Source: Leifsonia xyli (GTDB taxonomy: Bacteria; Actinomycetota; Actinomycetes; Actinomycetales; Microbacteriaceae). From it: a DNA stretch of 64,000 bases. Shown piece by piece: positions 15,020-29,708 of the stretch; within the stretch, counting starts at the first letter, position 1; each line of letters starts with the position of its first letter. Location: positions 682,001 to 746,000 of the forward strand of contig CP014761.1 in the NCBI GenBank assembly GCA_001647635.1. The letters run 5' to 3'. Both the position numbers and the translations under genes were made by a program. The notes beneath the pieces are model-generated. The model saw only the letters and a program-made list of their open reading frames with translations. It had not been told where the DNA came from and made no database searches.

Positions 15020-17461
15020 ATGACCGAAACGACCGAGACCCGCGGACACGACCTCAGCGAGGAGACGCTCGACCGGCTGGACGCCTGGTGGCGCGCCGCC
15101 AACTATCTCTCCGTCGGCCAGATCTACCTGCTCGACAACCCGCTGCTGCGCCGGCCGCTCAGCCGCGACGACATCAAGCCGCGCCTGCTCGGCCACTGGG
15201 GGACGACTCCGGGCCTCAACTTCATCTACGCGCACCTCAACCGAGCCATCCAGGAGCGGGACCTCAACACCCTCTTCGTCGCCGGTCCGGGTCACGGAGG
15301 GCCGGGAGTCGTGGCGAGCGCCTACCTCGACGGCACGTACAGCGAGGTCTACAGCGCCATCGATCAGAGCGAGGACGGCCTCCGTCGCCTGTTCCGCCAG
15401 TTCTCGTTCCCCGGCGGCATCCCGAGCCACGCGGCCCCGCAGACGCCCGGCTCCATCCACGAGGGCGGCGAGCTCGGCTACGCCCTCTCTCACGCCTACG
15501 GCGCCGCGTTCGACAACCCGGACCTCCTGGTCGCCGCGGTCGTCGGCGACGGCGAGGCCGAGACGGGCCCGCTCGCGACCGCGTGGCACTCGAACAAGTT
15601 CCTCAACCCGGCACAGGACGGGGTGGTGCTGCCGATCCTGCACCTCAACGGTTACAAGATCGCCAACCCGACCGTGCTGGCGCGCATCCCGGAGTCCGAG
15701 CTGCTCGATCTGATGCGCGGCTACGGCTATGCCCCCTACGTCGTCTCCGGCGGCTTCGACGGCGAGGACCCGCGCGCCGTGCACGAGCGCATGGCCGCGA
15801 CGCTGGACGAGATCCTCGACCGCATCGCCGAGATCAAGGACGCGGCGGGCGCCGGCACCCTCGACGGACGACCGGCGTGGCCGATGCTGATCCTGCGCAC
15901 GCCGAAGGGGTGGACGTGCCCGGCCGAGATCGACGGGCATCCGACCGAGAACAACTGGCGTTCGCACCAGGTGCCGCTCGCGAACGCGCGTGACACCGAG
16001 GCGCACACCCGGCTGCTGGAGGACTGGCTCAAGTCGTACCGCCCGGAGGAGCTGTTCGACGAGGAGGGGCGCCCGGTCGAGCTGGTGACGTCGCTGGCTC
16101 CCCGCGGCGAGCGCCGGATGAGCGCCAACCCGGTGGCGAACGGCGGCCTGCTGCGGAAGGACCTGCGCCTACCGGACTTCCGCGACTACGCCGTCGACGT
16201 GTCCACTCCGGGAGACTCTGTGGCGGAGGCGACGAAGGTGCTCGGCGAGTGGTTCCGGGATGTGATGGCCGCGAACCCGGACGACTTCCGCCTGTTCGCC
16301 CCGGACGAGCTCGCGTCCAACCGTCTGCAGGCGGTGTACGAAGACACCCGCAAGCAGTGGAACGCGGAGTACCTCCCGATCGACTCCGACAACCACCTGG
16401 CGCCGACCGGCCGGGCGATGGAGGTGCTGAGCGAGCACCAGTGCCAGGGCTGGCTGGAGGGCTACCTGCTGACCGGACGCCATGGCGTGTTCACCTCGTA
16501 CGAGGCGTTCATCCACATCGTCGACTCGATGTTCAACCAGCACGCGAAGTGGCTGAAGTCGGCGGGCGAGGTGGCGTGGCGGCGGCCGGTCGCCTCCCTC
16601 AACTACCTGCTGAGCTCCCACGTGTGGCGGCAGGACCACAACGGCGCCTCCCACCAGGACCCCGGGTTCATCGACCACGTCGTCAACAAGAAGGCGGATG
16701 TGGTGCGCGTCTACCTGCCGTTCGACGCGAACACGCTGCTCTCGACGTACGACCACTGCCTGAAGTCGGTGGACTACGTGAACGTCGTGGTGGCGGGCAA
16801 GCAGCCGTCTCCGCAGTGGCTCGACATGGAGGATGCGATCGCGCACTGCACGCGCGGCATCGGGATCTTCCCGTGGGCGGGCACCGAGGCGGAGGGCGAG
16901 GAGCCGGATGTGGTGCTCGGTTGCGCGGGAGATATCCCGACGCTGGAGACCCTGGCGGCCGCCGACATCCTGCGCCGCCGCCTTCCCGACCTGAAGGTGC
17001 GGGTGGTGAACGTGGTGGACCTGATGCGGCTGCAGGACGCGCGCGAGCATCCCCACGGTTTGACCGACCGGGAGTACGACGCGCTGTTCACCACGGACAA
17101 GCCGGTCATCTTCGCGTATCACGGCTACCCGTGGCTCATCCACCGCCTCACCTATCGCCGCACGGGCCACGACAACCTGCACGTGCGCGGCTACAAGGAG
17201 GAGGGCACGACGACGACGCCGTTCGACATGGTCATGCTCAACGACCTCGACCGGTACCACCTGGTGATCGACGTCATCGACCGTGTGCCCGGGCTGGCGT
17301 CGCGGGAGGCGGGGCTGCGGCAGGAGATGCAGGACGCGCGCCTGCGTGCACGTCAGTACACGCGGGAGCACGGGGAGGACATCCCCGAGGTCGCGGAGTG
17401 GAAGTGGGGCGGCGGCGAGCGGACGACCCGGATCGACACGACCGGCGGGGACAACGACTGA
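15020..17461 (+). CDS. xfp: Phosphoketolase (xylulose-5-P/fructose-6-P)
   Basis: 813 residues, full length. This thiamine-diphosphate enzyme cleaves xylulose 5-phosphate or fructose 6-phosphate with phosphate to give acetyl phosphate. Seen: [20 protein letters not shown], the TPP-binding stretch [20 protein letters not shown], then [18 protein letters not shown] and [13 protein letters not shown] in the C-terminal part. The ATG is preceded by GGAGGAG. It is divergent from the alpha/beta hydrolase. No acetate kinase or phosphotransacetylase lies nearby, so the acetyl phosphate must be used by enzymes encoded elsewhere. XP-only or dual XP/FP specificity cannot be read from sequence. Confidence 0.97.
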   Translation: MTETTETRGHDLSEETLDRLDAWWRAANYLSVGQIYLLDNPLLRRPLSRDDIKPRLLGHWGTTPGLNFIYAHLNRAIQERDLNTLFVAGPGHGGPGVVASAYLDGTYSEVYSAIDQSEDGLRRLFRQFSFPGGIPSHAAPQTPGSIHEGGELGYALSHAYGAAFDNPDLLVAAVVGDGEAETGPLATAWHSNKFLNPAQDGVVLPILHLNGYKIANPTVLARIPESELLDLMRGYGYAPYVVSGGFDGEDPRAVHERMAATLDEILDRIAEIKDAAGAGTLDGRPAWPMLILRTPKGWTCPAEIDGHPTENNWRSHQVPLANARDTEAHTRLLEDWLKSYRPEELFDEEGRPVELVTSLAPRGERRMSANPVANGGLLRKDLRLPDFRDYAVDVSTPGDSVAEATKVLGEWFRDVMAANPDDFRLFAPDELASNRLQAVYEDTRKQWNAEYLPIDSDNHLAPTGRAMEVLSEHQCQGWLEGYLLTGRHGVFTSYEAFIHIVDSMFNQHAKWLKSAGEVAWRRPVASLNYLLSSHVWRQDHNGASHQDPGFIDHVVNKKADVVRVYLPFDANTLLSTYDHCLKSVDYVNVVVAGKQPSPQWLDMEDAIAHCTRGIGIFPWAGTEAEGEEPDVVLGCAGDIPTLETLAAADILRRRLPDLKVRVVNVVDLMRLQDAREHPHGLTDREYDALFTTDKPVIFAYHGYPWLIHRLTYRRTGHDNLHVRGYKEEGTTTTPFDMVMLNDLDRYHLVIDVIDRVPGLASREAGLRQEMQDARLRARQYTREHGEDIPEVAEWKWGGGERTTRIDTTGGDND

Positions 17462-17489
17462 GCCCTCCCTCGTCGTCGGTGGCCGCCGC

Positions 17490-17495
17490 TAGGGT
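17490..17495 (+). promoter_or_regulatory. -10 hexamer for the GNAT gene
   Basis: TAGGGT, six bases, then ATG at 17502; no ribosome-binding site. The 40-base gap after phosphoketolase thus holds a separate promoter. Confidence 0.55.
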
Positions 17496-17501
17496 CGACG
17501 C

Positions 17502-18071
17502 ATGAGCGACATCGTGGTCCGCCCGGCCGACTCCTCCGTCTGGGACGACGTGGAGGTGGTGTTCGGCACGCGCGGCGATCCGTCGGGGTGCTGGTGCCAG
17601 TGGTTCAAGGTGTCGGGGTCGCAGTTCCGGGAGCTCTCGCGTCCCGAGCGGGCGTCCCGGCTGGAGGAGCAGGTGGCGGAGGGGTCGCCGGGCGTGATCG
17701 CGTGGGTGGACGGCGCGCCCGCCGGGTGGGCGGCGGTCGAACCGTACGCGGCCTACCCGAACCTCCGACGCTCGCCCATCACCAAGCGCCTCGAGGGCGA
17801 CCCGGAGAATCCGTGGGCGGTCACCTGCTTCGTGGTGCGGCACGAGTTCCGCAATCAGGGGCTGTCGCGGGCCCTGCTCGACGGCGCGGTGGAGCACGCC
17901 CGCTCGCGGGGGGCCGACGTGGTGGAGGGGTACCCCGTCGACCCGGAGGTACGGCCGTCGCTGTCGAACGCCGAGCGGTACCACGGGACGGTGTCGCTGT
18001 TCCGCGACAGCGGGTTCGAGGTCGTCCGCCGGCCGAGCGCGACGCGGGCGATCATGCGGCGGACGGTGTGA
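17502..18071 (+). CDS. GNAT family N-acetyltransferase
   Basis: 189 residues with one acetyltransferase domain. WAVTCFVVRHEFRNQGLSRA contains the acetyl-CoA-binding R-x-x-G-x-S/A-like loop, and FRDSGFEVVRRPSATRAIMR is the typical C-terminal strand. The early GCWCQWFKVSG segment is shared by a GNAT subgroup with a Cys-rich start. Substrate unknown. Expressed from its own leaderless-type promoter, followed by the EamA gene after 36 bases. Confidence 0.85.
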   Translation: MSDIVVRPADSSVWDDVEVVFGTRGDPSGCWCQWFKVSGSQFRELSRPERASRLEEQVAEGSPGVIAWVDGAPAGWAAVEPYAAYPNLRRSPITKRLEGDPENPWAVTCFVVRHEFRNQGLSRALLDGAVEHARSRGADVVEGYPVDPEVRPSLSNAERYHGTVSLFRDSGFEVVRRPSATRAIMRRTV

Positions 18072-18094
18072 CGTCGCCGGTCCCGACGCGCCGG

Positions 18095-18100
18095 TAAGCT
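18095..18100 (+). promoter_or_regulatory. -10 hexamer for the EamA transporter
   Basis: TAAGCT, seven bases, then GTG at 18108, without a ribosome-binding site. Confidence 0.5.
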
Positions 18101-18107
18101 CGGTCGG

Positions 18108-18995
18108 GTGAGCTCCACCCGTCGCGACCGCCTCGTGGGAGCGGGCACCCAGGTCGCGACGGAGGTCAGCATCAACTTCGGCTCGGCGGTCGCCGGGCTG
18201 CTCATCCCGGTCGTCGGGTCGATCGTCGTCGTCGCCGCCCGCCAGGTGGTCACCGCGGCGGCTGTTCTGCCGTTCTACCGGCCCAAGCGCGCTGAGCTCA
18301 CGTGGATGCGCCTCTGGCCCGCGCTGGCGCTCGGCGTGGTTCTCGCAGCGATGAACCTCAGCTTCTACGAGGCCGTCGGCCGGCTCGGGCTCGGGATCGC
18401 GGCGACCATCGAGTTCCTGGGTCCGTTCGCGCTGGCGCTGGTGGGCTCACGACGGCTCCTGGATGCGGGATGCGCGGTCGCGGCGGCGGCAGGCGTGTTC
18501 CTGCTCACCGCGACGGAGGGCGCGATCGACCCGTGGGGCGTCGTGCTGGCGCTGACCGCCGCGGCGGCGTGGGCGGCATACATCCTCCTCACCCGTCGCG
18601 TCGCGATGCGGCTCCCGGGTTTGGAGGGGCTCAGCGTGGCGAGCGTCGTGTCCACGGTGCTCACCGTGCCGCTCGCGCTGATCGTGGTCGACTACTCGAA
18701 GCTCGACCTGCGCATCCTGCTCATGCTGCTCGCCCTTGGCGTGCTGTCGTCGGCCGTGCCGTACAGCCTGGACACATTCATCCTGCGCCGCCTCACGCCG
18801 CGGCTCTACGCGGTGATCACGAGCTTCGGGCCGGTCGTGGCGACGATCTTCGGGGTCATCGTGCTCGGCGAGCGGTTCACCGTCGTGCAGCTGATCGGCA
18901 TCCTCGTCGTGTGCGCGGCGGCGGGTATCACCATCGCGACACAGCGCGAGCAGCCGCGCTCCGAGCTGGAGCAGACGGCCGAAGCCGTGCCGTGA
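18108..18995 (+). CDS. EamA/DMT family transporter (RhtA-like)
   Basis: 295 residues with about ten hydrophobic segments in two EamA repeats, typical of drug/metabolite transporters. FYEAVGRLGLGIAATIEFLG in the first half and AVPYSLDTFILRRLTPRLYA followed by FGPVVATIFGVIVLGE in the second are characteristic of the RhtA (threonine/homoserine exporter) branch. It is an inner-membrane exporter, probably of amino acids or related metabolites. The start GTG follows a TAAGCT box at seven bases. Convergent with the ABC permease gene after 18 bases. Confidence 0.87.
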   Translation: MSSTRRDRLVGAGTQVATEVSINFGSAVAGLLIPVVGSIVVVAARQVVTAAAVLPFYRPKRAELTWMRLWPALALGVVLAAMNLSFYEAVGRLGLGIAATIEFLGPFALALVGSRRLLDAGCAVAAAAGVFLLTATEGAIDPWGVVLALTAAAAWAAYILLTRRVAMRLPGLEGLSVASVVSTVLTVPLALIVVDYSKLDLRILLMLLALGVLSSAVPYSLDTFILRRLTPRLYAVITSFGPVVATIFGVIVLGERFTVVQLIGILVVCAAAGITIATQREQPRSELEQTAEAVP

Positions 18996-19013
18996 TGTCC
19001 GGACGGGCGCGGC

Positions 19014-19895
19014 TCAGGACAGGATGTCCTTGGTCGTGAAGCGGCCGATCGCGAGCGCGCCGAAGACCGCGATGTAGCCGAGCTGCAGCAGCGCGTTCTG
19101 TCCGAAGGAGTCCCACGAGATCGGATCGCGCAGGAAGTCGCCGAAGCCCAGCCAGTAGTGGCTGAACAGCCACGGGTGCAGCGCGTCCAGCTGCGGGAGC
19201 TGGTCGAGCACCTGGGCGATCACGGCAAGCACCGCGGTGGCGGCCATCGCGCCGACCGGGACGTCAGTGAGCGTCGACAGGAACAGCCCGATCGTGCACA
19301 GGCCCAGCAGCGACACCACGATGTAGAGCGCGATGAGCAGCATCCGCAGGTACGCCTCCCCCAGGCTCACCTGCACTCCGGAGAGTAGCGTCACCGGTCC
19401 GATCGGGAACAGCAGCATCCCGATCAGGGCACCGGCGACCGCGACCACGAGGGCCGCGGCGACGCAGAACACCGCGCAGCCCGCGTACTTCACGGCGAGC
19501 AGCCGGAGGCGGCCCGCCGGGGCGATCACGAGGTACCGGAGCGTGCCGTGGCTGGCCTCCCCCGCGATGGTGTCGCCCGCGACGACCCCGATCGTCAGCG
19601 GGAGGAACAACGGCACGCAGACGACCAGCGCCGTGAACGCGACGAACAGGCCGTTGCTGCTGATGTCGCTGAGGAACGCCGGTCCGCGCGAGCTGCCGCC
19701 GGTGATGCGCACGGCGACGGCGATCAGGATGGGGACGGCCGCGAGGGCGCCGAACATGGCGTAGGTGCGCCAGCGGCGGAACATTACCGAGATCTCGGAG
19801 CCGAGCAGCGCCCATCCCCCGGACGGCCGCTCGCGGCGGGCGGCGACGGACGTGCGCTTGACGGGCGCCGCGGCGGTCAGCTCACTGCTCGACAT
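19014..19895 (-). CDS. ABC-2 type transporter permease (fused in frame to the ATPase as read)
   Basis: About 293 residues from ATG at 19895 (MSSSELTAAAPVKRTSVAAR). Six hydrophobic segments are seen, beginning near TYAMFGALAAVPILIAVAVR and including LFLPLTIGVVAGDTIAGEAS, the usual ABC-2 permease loop (LxxGxxxxEreegT-like). It pairs with the ATPase upstream. As read, the ATPase frame continues into this gene without a stop, giving one 600-residue polypeptide. A single G missing from the GGG at 19905-19907 would separate them: the ATPase would then end with EGFDVEQ and a TGA that overlaps this ATG. Two separate proteins are therefore more likely. Confidence 0.82.
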   Translation of the reverse strand: MSSSELTAAAPVKRTSVAARRERPSGGWALLGSEISVMFRRWRTYAMFGALAAVPILIAVAVRITGGSSRGPAFLSDISSNGLFVAFTALVVCVPLFLPLTIGVVAGDTIAGEASHGTLRYLVIAPAGRLRLLAVKYAGCAVFCVAAALVVAVAGALIGMLLFPIGPVTLLSGVQVSLGEAYLRMLLIALYIVVSLLGLCTIGLFLSTLTDVPVGAMAATAVLAVIAQVLDQLPQLDALHPWLFSHYWLGFGDFLRDPISWDSFGQNALLQLGYIAVFGALAIGRFTTKDILS

Positions 19896-20816
19896 CGAAA
19901 CCCTCCCGGTGAGCTCGACGAACCGCTCCTCGAGGCTGGACGCGCGCACCGCGAAACCGCGCAGCCGCACGCCCTCGCCGACGAGAGCTGCGGCGAGCTG
20001 CTCGGCGGCCGGCGCGTCCTCGGGGAGCGCCGCCTCGACGCCCGCGGCGGCCGCCTCGGCGTCCAGCCCGAACCGGGCGAGTACGGAAGCTGCGAGGGAC
20101 GCATCCGGAGTCTCGACGGCCACCCGCGGGCCGGAGCCGCGCCGCAGGTCGTCCAGCGACCCCTGGGCGACCAGCCGCCCGGCGCGCATGATCGCGGCAT
20201 GCGTGCACACCTGCTCGATCTCGGCGAGCAGGTGGCTGGAGACGAACACCGTCGTCCCCTCGTCGGCCAGCGAGCGGACCAGGGTCCGCACCTCGCGCGT
20301 CCCCTGCGGGTCGAGACCGTTCGTCGGCTCGTCCAGCACCAGCAGGTCGCGGTCGGTGAGCAGCGCGCCGGCGATGCCGAGCCGCTGCTTCATGCCGAGC
20401 GAGTACGCCCGGACGTGCTTGCCCGCCGCGTGCGACAGGCCGACCCGGTCGAGTGCCGCCTCGACTCGCGCGCGCCGTGTCGCCCCGGGCGCGTAGCGGT
20501 CGGCGGTGTCACGGCGGATGAGATTGGCCGTTCCCGACAGGTACGGCGCGAACGCCGGGCCCTCGACCAGCGCGCCGACCCGCGGGAGGACGGACGCACC
20601 CCGCGCCGGCATCTCCTCGCCGAGCACGCTGATCGCGCCGGCGGACGGGGAGATCAAGCCGAGCAGCATCCGGATGGTCGTGGTCTTGCCGGAGCCGTTG
20701 GGGCCGAGGAACCCGAACACCGACCCGCGCGGCACGTGCAGGTCGAGGCCGTCGACGACCGCCCGCGACCGGAAGCGCTTGGTGAGGCCGCTGGTCGCGA
20801 TCGCCGCGTCGGTCAC
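19882..20816 (-). CDS. ABC transporter ATP-binding protein (C-terminal frame disturbed)
   Basis: Walker A GPNGSGKTTTIRMLL, signature YSLGMKQRLGIAGALL, Walker B LLVLDEPTNGLDPQG and the switch VSSHLLAEIEQ are all intact, so this is an active ABC-2 exporter ATPase. The GTG start at 20816 overlaps the TGA of the LolA-like gene (GTGA). The end is given at 19882 on the assumption that one G is missing at 19905-19907; with it restored the protein has 311 residues, the usual size. As literally read, the frame fuses with the permease and ends at 19014. The cargo is unknown, but a lipid- or lipoprotein-related role is suggested by the upstream LolA-like gene. Confidence 0.82.
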
Positions 20817-21871
20817 TGTGCGGGCGCGTTCGCCGCGGCCTGCAGCGCCGACACCGGCACGGCGCCGGCCAGCACCCGGCCGTCGGAGGTGATCAGCACC
20901 GAGAGCAGGGAGGCGCTGAGCGCCCGTCCGCCGTCGACCGGCTGGGTGAGCTGCGCGAACAGCGGATCGTCGGCCACCGACGCCGGAGCGGAGCCCGCGG
21001 GCAGGGAGACGATCGTCGACCATCCCTCACCCGTCACGGTCGGCTTCGGGCGCGTGCCCTTCGCGGCGGCGGCGTCCTCCCGCGTCGGCAGCTTCTGCTC
21101 GCTCACCGACGCGCCCTTCGGCGGCGTGAACGAGAACACCGACGCGTCGGGCGTGTCCGTGCTGAACGTCGTGAAGCCCGCCTCGAACGCCGGGGAGCTC
21201 GCCCCCCGCGCCGTCACATCGACCTTCAACGGGATGCCCGTCTTGCCGTCGACGGCGATCGAGACCGAGCCGACCAGCGTCGCGTCGGTCTTCGGGGTGA
21301 GCACGAGGTCGTAGGCGTCGCGTCCGGCGACGTTCACGGGGTCGCCGAGCGTCACCGTCGTGGAGGGGTCGACCGCATCCAGGAACCGCTGAGCGAGCTG
21401 CGACGGCGTCAGCGCGGTGGCATCCGGCGTCGGAGTCTTCTCCTCGTGCGCGGGGATGGTCGCGTGCGTGACCTTCTCGCCCTTCGAATCGTAGAGCCAC
21501 AGGTCGGAGCCGTCGCGGTACGCATCCCGCTCGGCCAGGCGGTCGAGCACCTGGACACGGACCTTCGTCGGGCCGTCGACCCACACCTTCGCCGTGTGGT
21601 CGGCCAGCGCGAGGTCGAGCGCGTCGGCCGCGCTCGCATCCTGCGAGCCGCTCGACGTGGACGGGAGGCTCGGCAGCCCCAGGTCGGTCGTCTGCTCGAC
21701 GGTGCCGGAGAACGCCCGGGTGTCGCTCGCGGCGACGAGCCGAAGCACATCGGACGGCGACTTCACGGGCAGGTCCGTCGCCCCGGCGGCCAGCGGTGTC
21801 ACGATGACAGCGGCCGCGATGGCGGCGGGGACGACGACGGCCGGCGCCCAGCGGATCCAACGGTGTTCCAT
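20813..21871 (-). CDS. LolA/RseB-like exported protein
   Basis: About 352 residues. The N-terminus (MEHRWIRWAPAVVVP followed by a long hydrophobic stretch ending LAAGATDLPVKSPSDV) is a signal peptide or anchor. The body reads like the LolA/LppX/RseB fold: LRLVAASDTRAFSGTVEQTT, KVRVQVLDRLAERDAYRDGS, LWLYDSKGEKVTHATI and SVSIAVDGKTGIPLKVDVTA. Such proteins bind lipids or lipoproteins outside the membrane. A TATCCT box lies six bases before the ATG at 21871. It is the first gene of a three-gene unit with an ABC-2 ATPase and permease. A longer start at 21952 is possible but would ignore the promoter and delay the signal peptide. Confidence 0.75.
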   Translation of the reverse strand: MEHRWIRWAPAVVVPAAIAAAVIVTPLAAGATDLPVKSPSDVLRLVAASDTRAFSGTVEQTTDLGLPSLPSTSSGSQDASAADALDLALADHTAKVWVDGPTKVRVQVLDRLAERDAYRDGSDLWLYDSKGEKVTHATIPAHEEKTPTPDATALTPSQLAQRFLDAVDPSTTVTLGDPVNVAGRDAYDLVLTPKTDATLVGSVSIAVDGKTGIPLKVDVTARGASSPAFEAGFTTFSTDTPDASVFSFTPPKGASVSEQKLPTREDAAAAKGTRPKPTVTGEGWSTIVSLPAGSAPASVADDPLFAQLTQPVDGGRALSASLLSVLITSDGRVLAGAVPVSALQAAANAPAQ

Positions 21872-21877
21872 AGCCCG

Positions 21878-21883
21878 AGGATA
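21878..21883 (-). promoter_or_regulatory. -10 hexamer for the LolA-ABC operon
   Basis: Minus-strand TATCCT, six bases, then ATG at 21871; no ribosome-binding site. It would drive the three-gene LolA-like/ATPase/permease unit. Confidence 0.5.
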
Positions 21884-21978
21884 CGCGCGGGGAGGTCGCT
21901 CCGACCCTCCGGATTGCCTGAGGAAACCGGACTTCATCCCCCGGTCGGACACCGCCTCATCCCGTGGTCTGACACGCA

Positions 21979-22006
21979 GAAGGGCCCCGCCGGAGCGGGA
22001 CCCTTC
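21979..22006 (-). terminator. Stem-loop terminator after pyk
   Basis: Minus-strand stem GAAGGGTCCCGC / GCGGGGCCCTTC with a four-base TCCG loop; 11 of 12 pairs are Watson-Crick and one is G-U. It starts 10 bases after the pyk stop. No U-tract follows, as is usual in GC-rich actinobacteria. Confidence 0.75.
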
Positions 22007-22016
22007 GTGACCGGTG

Positions 22017-23432
22017 CTAGAGGACGTCTCCGACCTTGTGCACGCGGATGTCGTTGGTGGTGCCGGGAATCCCGGGAGGGGAACCGGAGATGATGATCAC
22101 CTTGTCGCCGTCGACGGCGCGGCCGGTCGACTTGAGGGCCTCATCCACCTGGGCGACCATCTGGTCGGTGTGCGTGACGCGGCCGACGACGAACGACTCG
22201 ACGCCCCAGAACAGCGACATGCGGCGGCGGGTCGACTCCTCCGGCGTGAAGGCCAGGATCGGGATCTTGTTCCGCAGGCGGGCCATGCGGCGGGCGGACT
22301 CACCCGACTCGGTGAAGACGCAGAGGAACTTCGCCTCGACGAAGTCGGCGACCTCGGTCGCGGCCAGCGTGATCGCGCCGGACTGCGTGCGCGGACGGGT
22401 GCCGAGCGGCTGGATGCGGTCCAGGCCGTGCTCCTCGGTCGAGGTCACGATCCGGGCCATGGTCTGGACCGTGATGGCCGGGTACTCGCCGACGCTGGTC
22501 TCGCCCGAGAGCATGACCGCGTCCGCGCCGTCGAGGACGGCGTTGGCGACGTCCGAGGTCTCGGCGCGGGTCGGGACCGGGCTCGAGATCATCGACTCGA
22601 GCATCTGAGTCGCGACGATGACCGGCTTCGCGGCTCGGCGGGCCAGCTCGACGGCGCGCTTCTGCACGATCGGGACTGCCTCGAGGGGCAGCTCCACACC
22701 GAGGTCGCCACGGGCGACCATGATGGCGTCGAACGCCTCGATGATCTCCTCGAGTGCGTCGACGGCCTGCGGCTTCTCGATCTTGGCGACGACCGGGACC
22801 TTGCGGCCCTCCTCCGCCATGATCTCGTGCACGCGCTGGATGTCGGCGGCGTTGCGCACGAACGAGAGGGCGATCAGGTCGGCGCCGAGCTTGAGTCCCC
22901 AGCGGAGGTCGGCCTCGTCCTTCTCGGACAGCGCCGGAACGTTCACGGCGACGCCCGGGAGGTTGATGCCCTTGTTGTTGGAGACCGGGCCGGCAACGAT
23001 GACCTCGGTCGTCACGACCGGGCCGTCGACCGAGACCACGCGGACGCGGACCTTGCCGTCGTCGATGAGGAGGAAGTCGCCCGGCTTGACGTCGTTGGGC
23101 AGGCCCTTGAAGGTCGTCGAGGAGATCTCTTTGGTGCCGATGATGTCCTCGGTGGTGATCTTGAAGATGTCGCCTTCGGCCAGCTCGTAGGGGCCGGCCT
23201 CGAACTTGCCGAGGCGGATCTTCGGTCCCTGCAGGTCGACCAGGACGGCGACCGGCTTCCCGGCGTCGTCGGCGGCCTTGCGCACGTTGGCGTAGACCCC
23301 TTCGTGCACCTCGTAGCTGCCGTGGCTCAGGTTCATCCGGGCCACGTCCACACCCGCGTCGATGATCGCGCGGATGTTGTCGTAGCTGGAGGTCGCCGGC
23401 CCGAGGGTCGCGACGATTTTGGCCCTTCTCAT
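22017..23432 (-). CDS. pyk: Pyruvate kinase
   Basis: 471 residues. It converts phosphoenolpyruvate and ADP to pyruvate and ATP. The substrate and metal-binding motifs are all present: VARMNLSHGSYEVH, VVAKIEKPQAVDALEEI (catalytic Lys), MVARGDLGVELPLEAVPI and ATQMLESM. The C-terminal allosteric domain ends with ISGSPPGIPGTTNDIRVHKV. ATG at 23432 (MRRAKIVATLGPATSSYDNI) is chosen because the conserved first strand begins there; a start at 23504 would add an unconserved basic tail. Followed by a strong stem-loop. gltD lies 80 bases upstream on the same strand. Confidence 0.97.
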   Translation of the reverse strand: MRRAKIVATLGPATSSYDNIRAIIDAGVDVARMNLSHGSYEVHEGVYANVRKAADDAGKPVAVLVDLQGPKIRLGKFEAGPYELAEGDIFKITTEDIIGTKEISSTTFKGLPNDVKPGDFLLIDDGKVRVRVVSVDGPVVTTEVIVAGPVSNNKGINLPGVAVNVPALSEKDEADLRWGLKLGADLIALSFVRNAADIQRVHEIMAEEGRKVPVVAKIEKPQAVDALEEIIEAFDAIMVARGDLGVELPLEAVPIVQKRAVELARRAAKPVIVATQMLESMISSPVPTRAETSDVANAVLDGADAVMLSGETSVGEYPAITVQTMARIVTSTEEHGLDRIQPLGTRPRTQSGAITLAATEVADFVEAKFLCVFTESGESARRMARLRNKIPILAFTPEESTRRRMSLFWGVESFVVGRVTHTDQMVAQVDEALKSTGRAVDGDKVIIISGSPPGIPGTTNDIRVHKVGDVL

Positions 23433-23512
23433 GCTGTGTCGTAGCTCCGTGATTCTGCGCTGGGGGCGCGATTTGGGGGTCGTGGCGCCCGGCCGGGCGG
23501 GCATGGCGTCGC

Positions 23513-24962
23513 TCAGACGAGGATGCCGCGGTCGGTGGGACGGATGGGAGACGGCAACTGCGTCTCCCCTTCAAGATACCGGTCGACGGCCGCAGCCGCT
23601 GCACGGCCCTCGGCGATGGCCCAGACGATGAGGGACTGCCCGCGGCCGGCGTCACCGGCGACGAAGACGCCCTCCTGCTCGGTCTGGTACTGGCCGTCGC
23701 GCGCGACATTGCCGCGCCCATCGAACGGCAGGCCCAGCTGCGAGGACAGGTCGTCCTGCTCGGGACCGGTGAAACCGAGTGCGAGCAGGACCAGATCGGC
23801 CGGGATCTCGCGCTCGGTGCCCGCCTTCGGCACGCGACGGCCGTCGAGGAACTCGGTCTCGGCCACGCGCAGCGCGCGGACCTCGCCGAACTCGTTCGCG
23901 AGGAACTCGACGGTCGACACGAGGTACTCGCGCTTGCCGCCCTCCTCGTGCGCCGACTGGACCTCAAACAGCGTCGGGGTGGTCGGCCATGGCTGGTGGC
24001 TCGGGCGCTCCGCCGGCGGCTGCTGGCCGATGGCGAGGTTGGTGACGCTCGCGGCGCCCTGACGGTGGGCGGTGCCGATGCAGTCGGCGCCGGTGTCGCC
24101 GCCGCCGAGAACGACGACGTGCTTGCCGTCCGCGGTGATCTGGTCGGCGACCTGGTCGCCCGCGCCCGCCTTGTTCTGCTGCACCAGGTACTCCATGGCG
24201 AAGTGCACGCCGGAGAGCTCGCGGCCCGGGATGGGCAGGTCGCGCGGCACCATGGCGCCGGTGGCGACGACCACCGCGTCGTAGCGGGCGCGCAGGTCGT
24301 CCCACGTGATGTCGACGCCGATGTCGACGCCCGCGCGGAAGCGGGTGCCCTCGGCCATCATCTGGTTGAGACGCGCCTCGAGGTGCTTCTTCTCCATCTT
24401 GAAGTCCGGGATGCCGTAGCGCAGGAGGCCGCCGATGCGGTCGTCGCGCTCGTACACGGCGACCGTGTGCCCGGCGCGGGTGAGCTGCTGGGCAGCGGCG
24501 AGGCCGGCGGGGCCGGAACCGACGACGGCGACCGTCTTGCCGGTGAGGCGCTCCGGCGGGTGCGGCTGCACCCAGCCGTTCTGCCACGCCTGGTCGATGA
24601 TCGAGACCTCGACCTGCTTGATCGTCACCGCGGGCTGGTTGATGCCGAGCACGCACGACGACTCGCAGGGCGCCGGGCACAGGCGGCCCGTGAACTCGGG
24701 GAAGTTGTTGGTCGCGTGCAGGCGATCGATCGCCTGGCGGCCCTCCCCGCGCCACATCAGGTCGTTCCACTCCGGGATGAGGTTGCCCAGCGGGCAGCCG
24801 GAGTGGCAGAACGGCACGCCGCAGTCCATGCAGCGGCCGGCCTGCCGGCGCAGCTGCGCCGGGTCCTGCGCCTCGTAGACCTCTTTCCAGTCCATGAGCC
24901 GCACGGAGACGGGGCGGCGCTTCGGCAGCTCCCGCTCGGTCGTCTTCAGAAAGCCTTTAGGG

Positions 24963-24970
<8 letters not shown>
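23513..24970 (-). CDS. gltD: Glutamate synthase small subunit
   Basis: 485 residues. This subunit feeds NADPH electrons through FAD and [4Fe-4S] clusters to GltB. The N-terminus has the cluster cysteines ([17 protein letters not shown] and [12 protein letters not shown]), followed by an FAD Rossmann motif [16 protein letters not shown] and an NADPH motif [17 protein letters not shown]. The C-terminal FAD motif reads [20 protein letters not shown]. The GTG start overlaps the gltB stop by eight bases, so the pair is coupled. Confidence 0.97.
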
Positions 24971-29540
<4,570 letters not shown>

Positions 29541-29708
29541 CTGTCGACCGTCCTCACAGTGTCGTGGATGTGGGGATGTGGAATGCGGGGACGCCTTCGG
29601 CCCGTGCTGGGAGGGGTTCCGCCGCTCCGCCCGATCCGGGTGCGATCGGGCTGTTCGGTGCGGTCAGTGCGTGGGATCGCCTCGACGGTTACTTCGTGCC
29701 GTCGGAAT

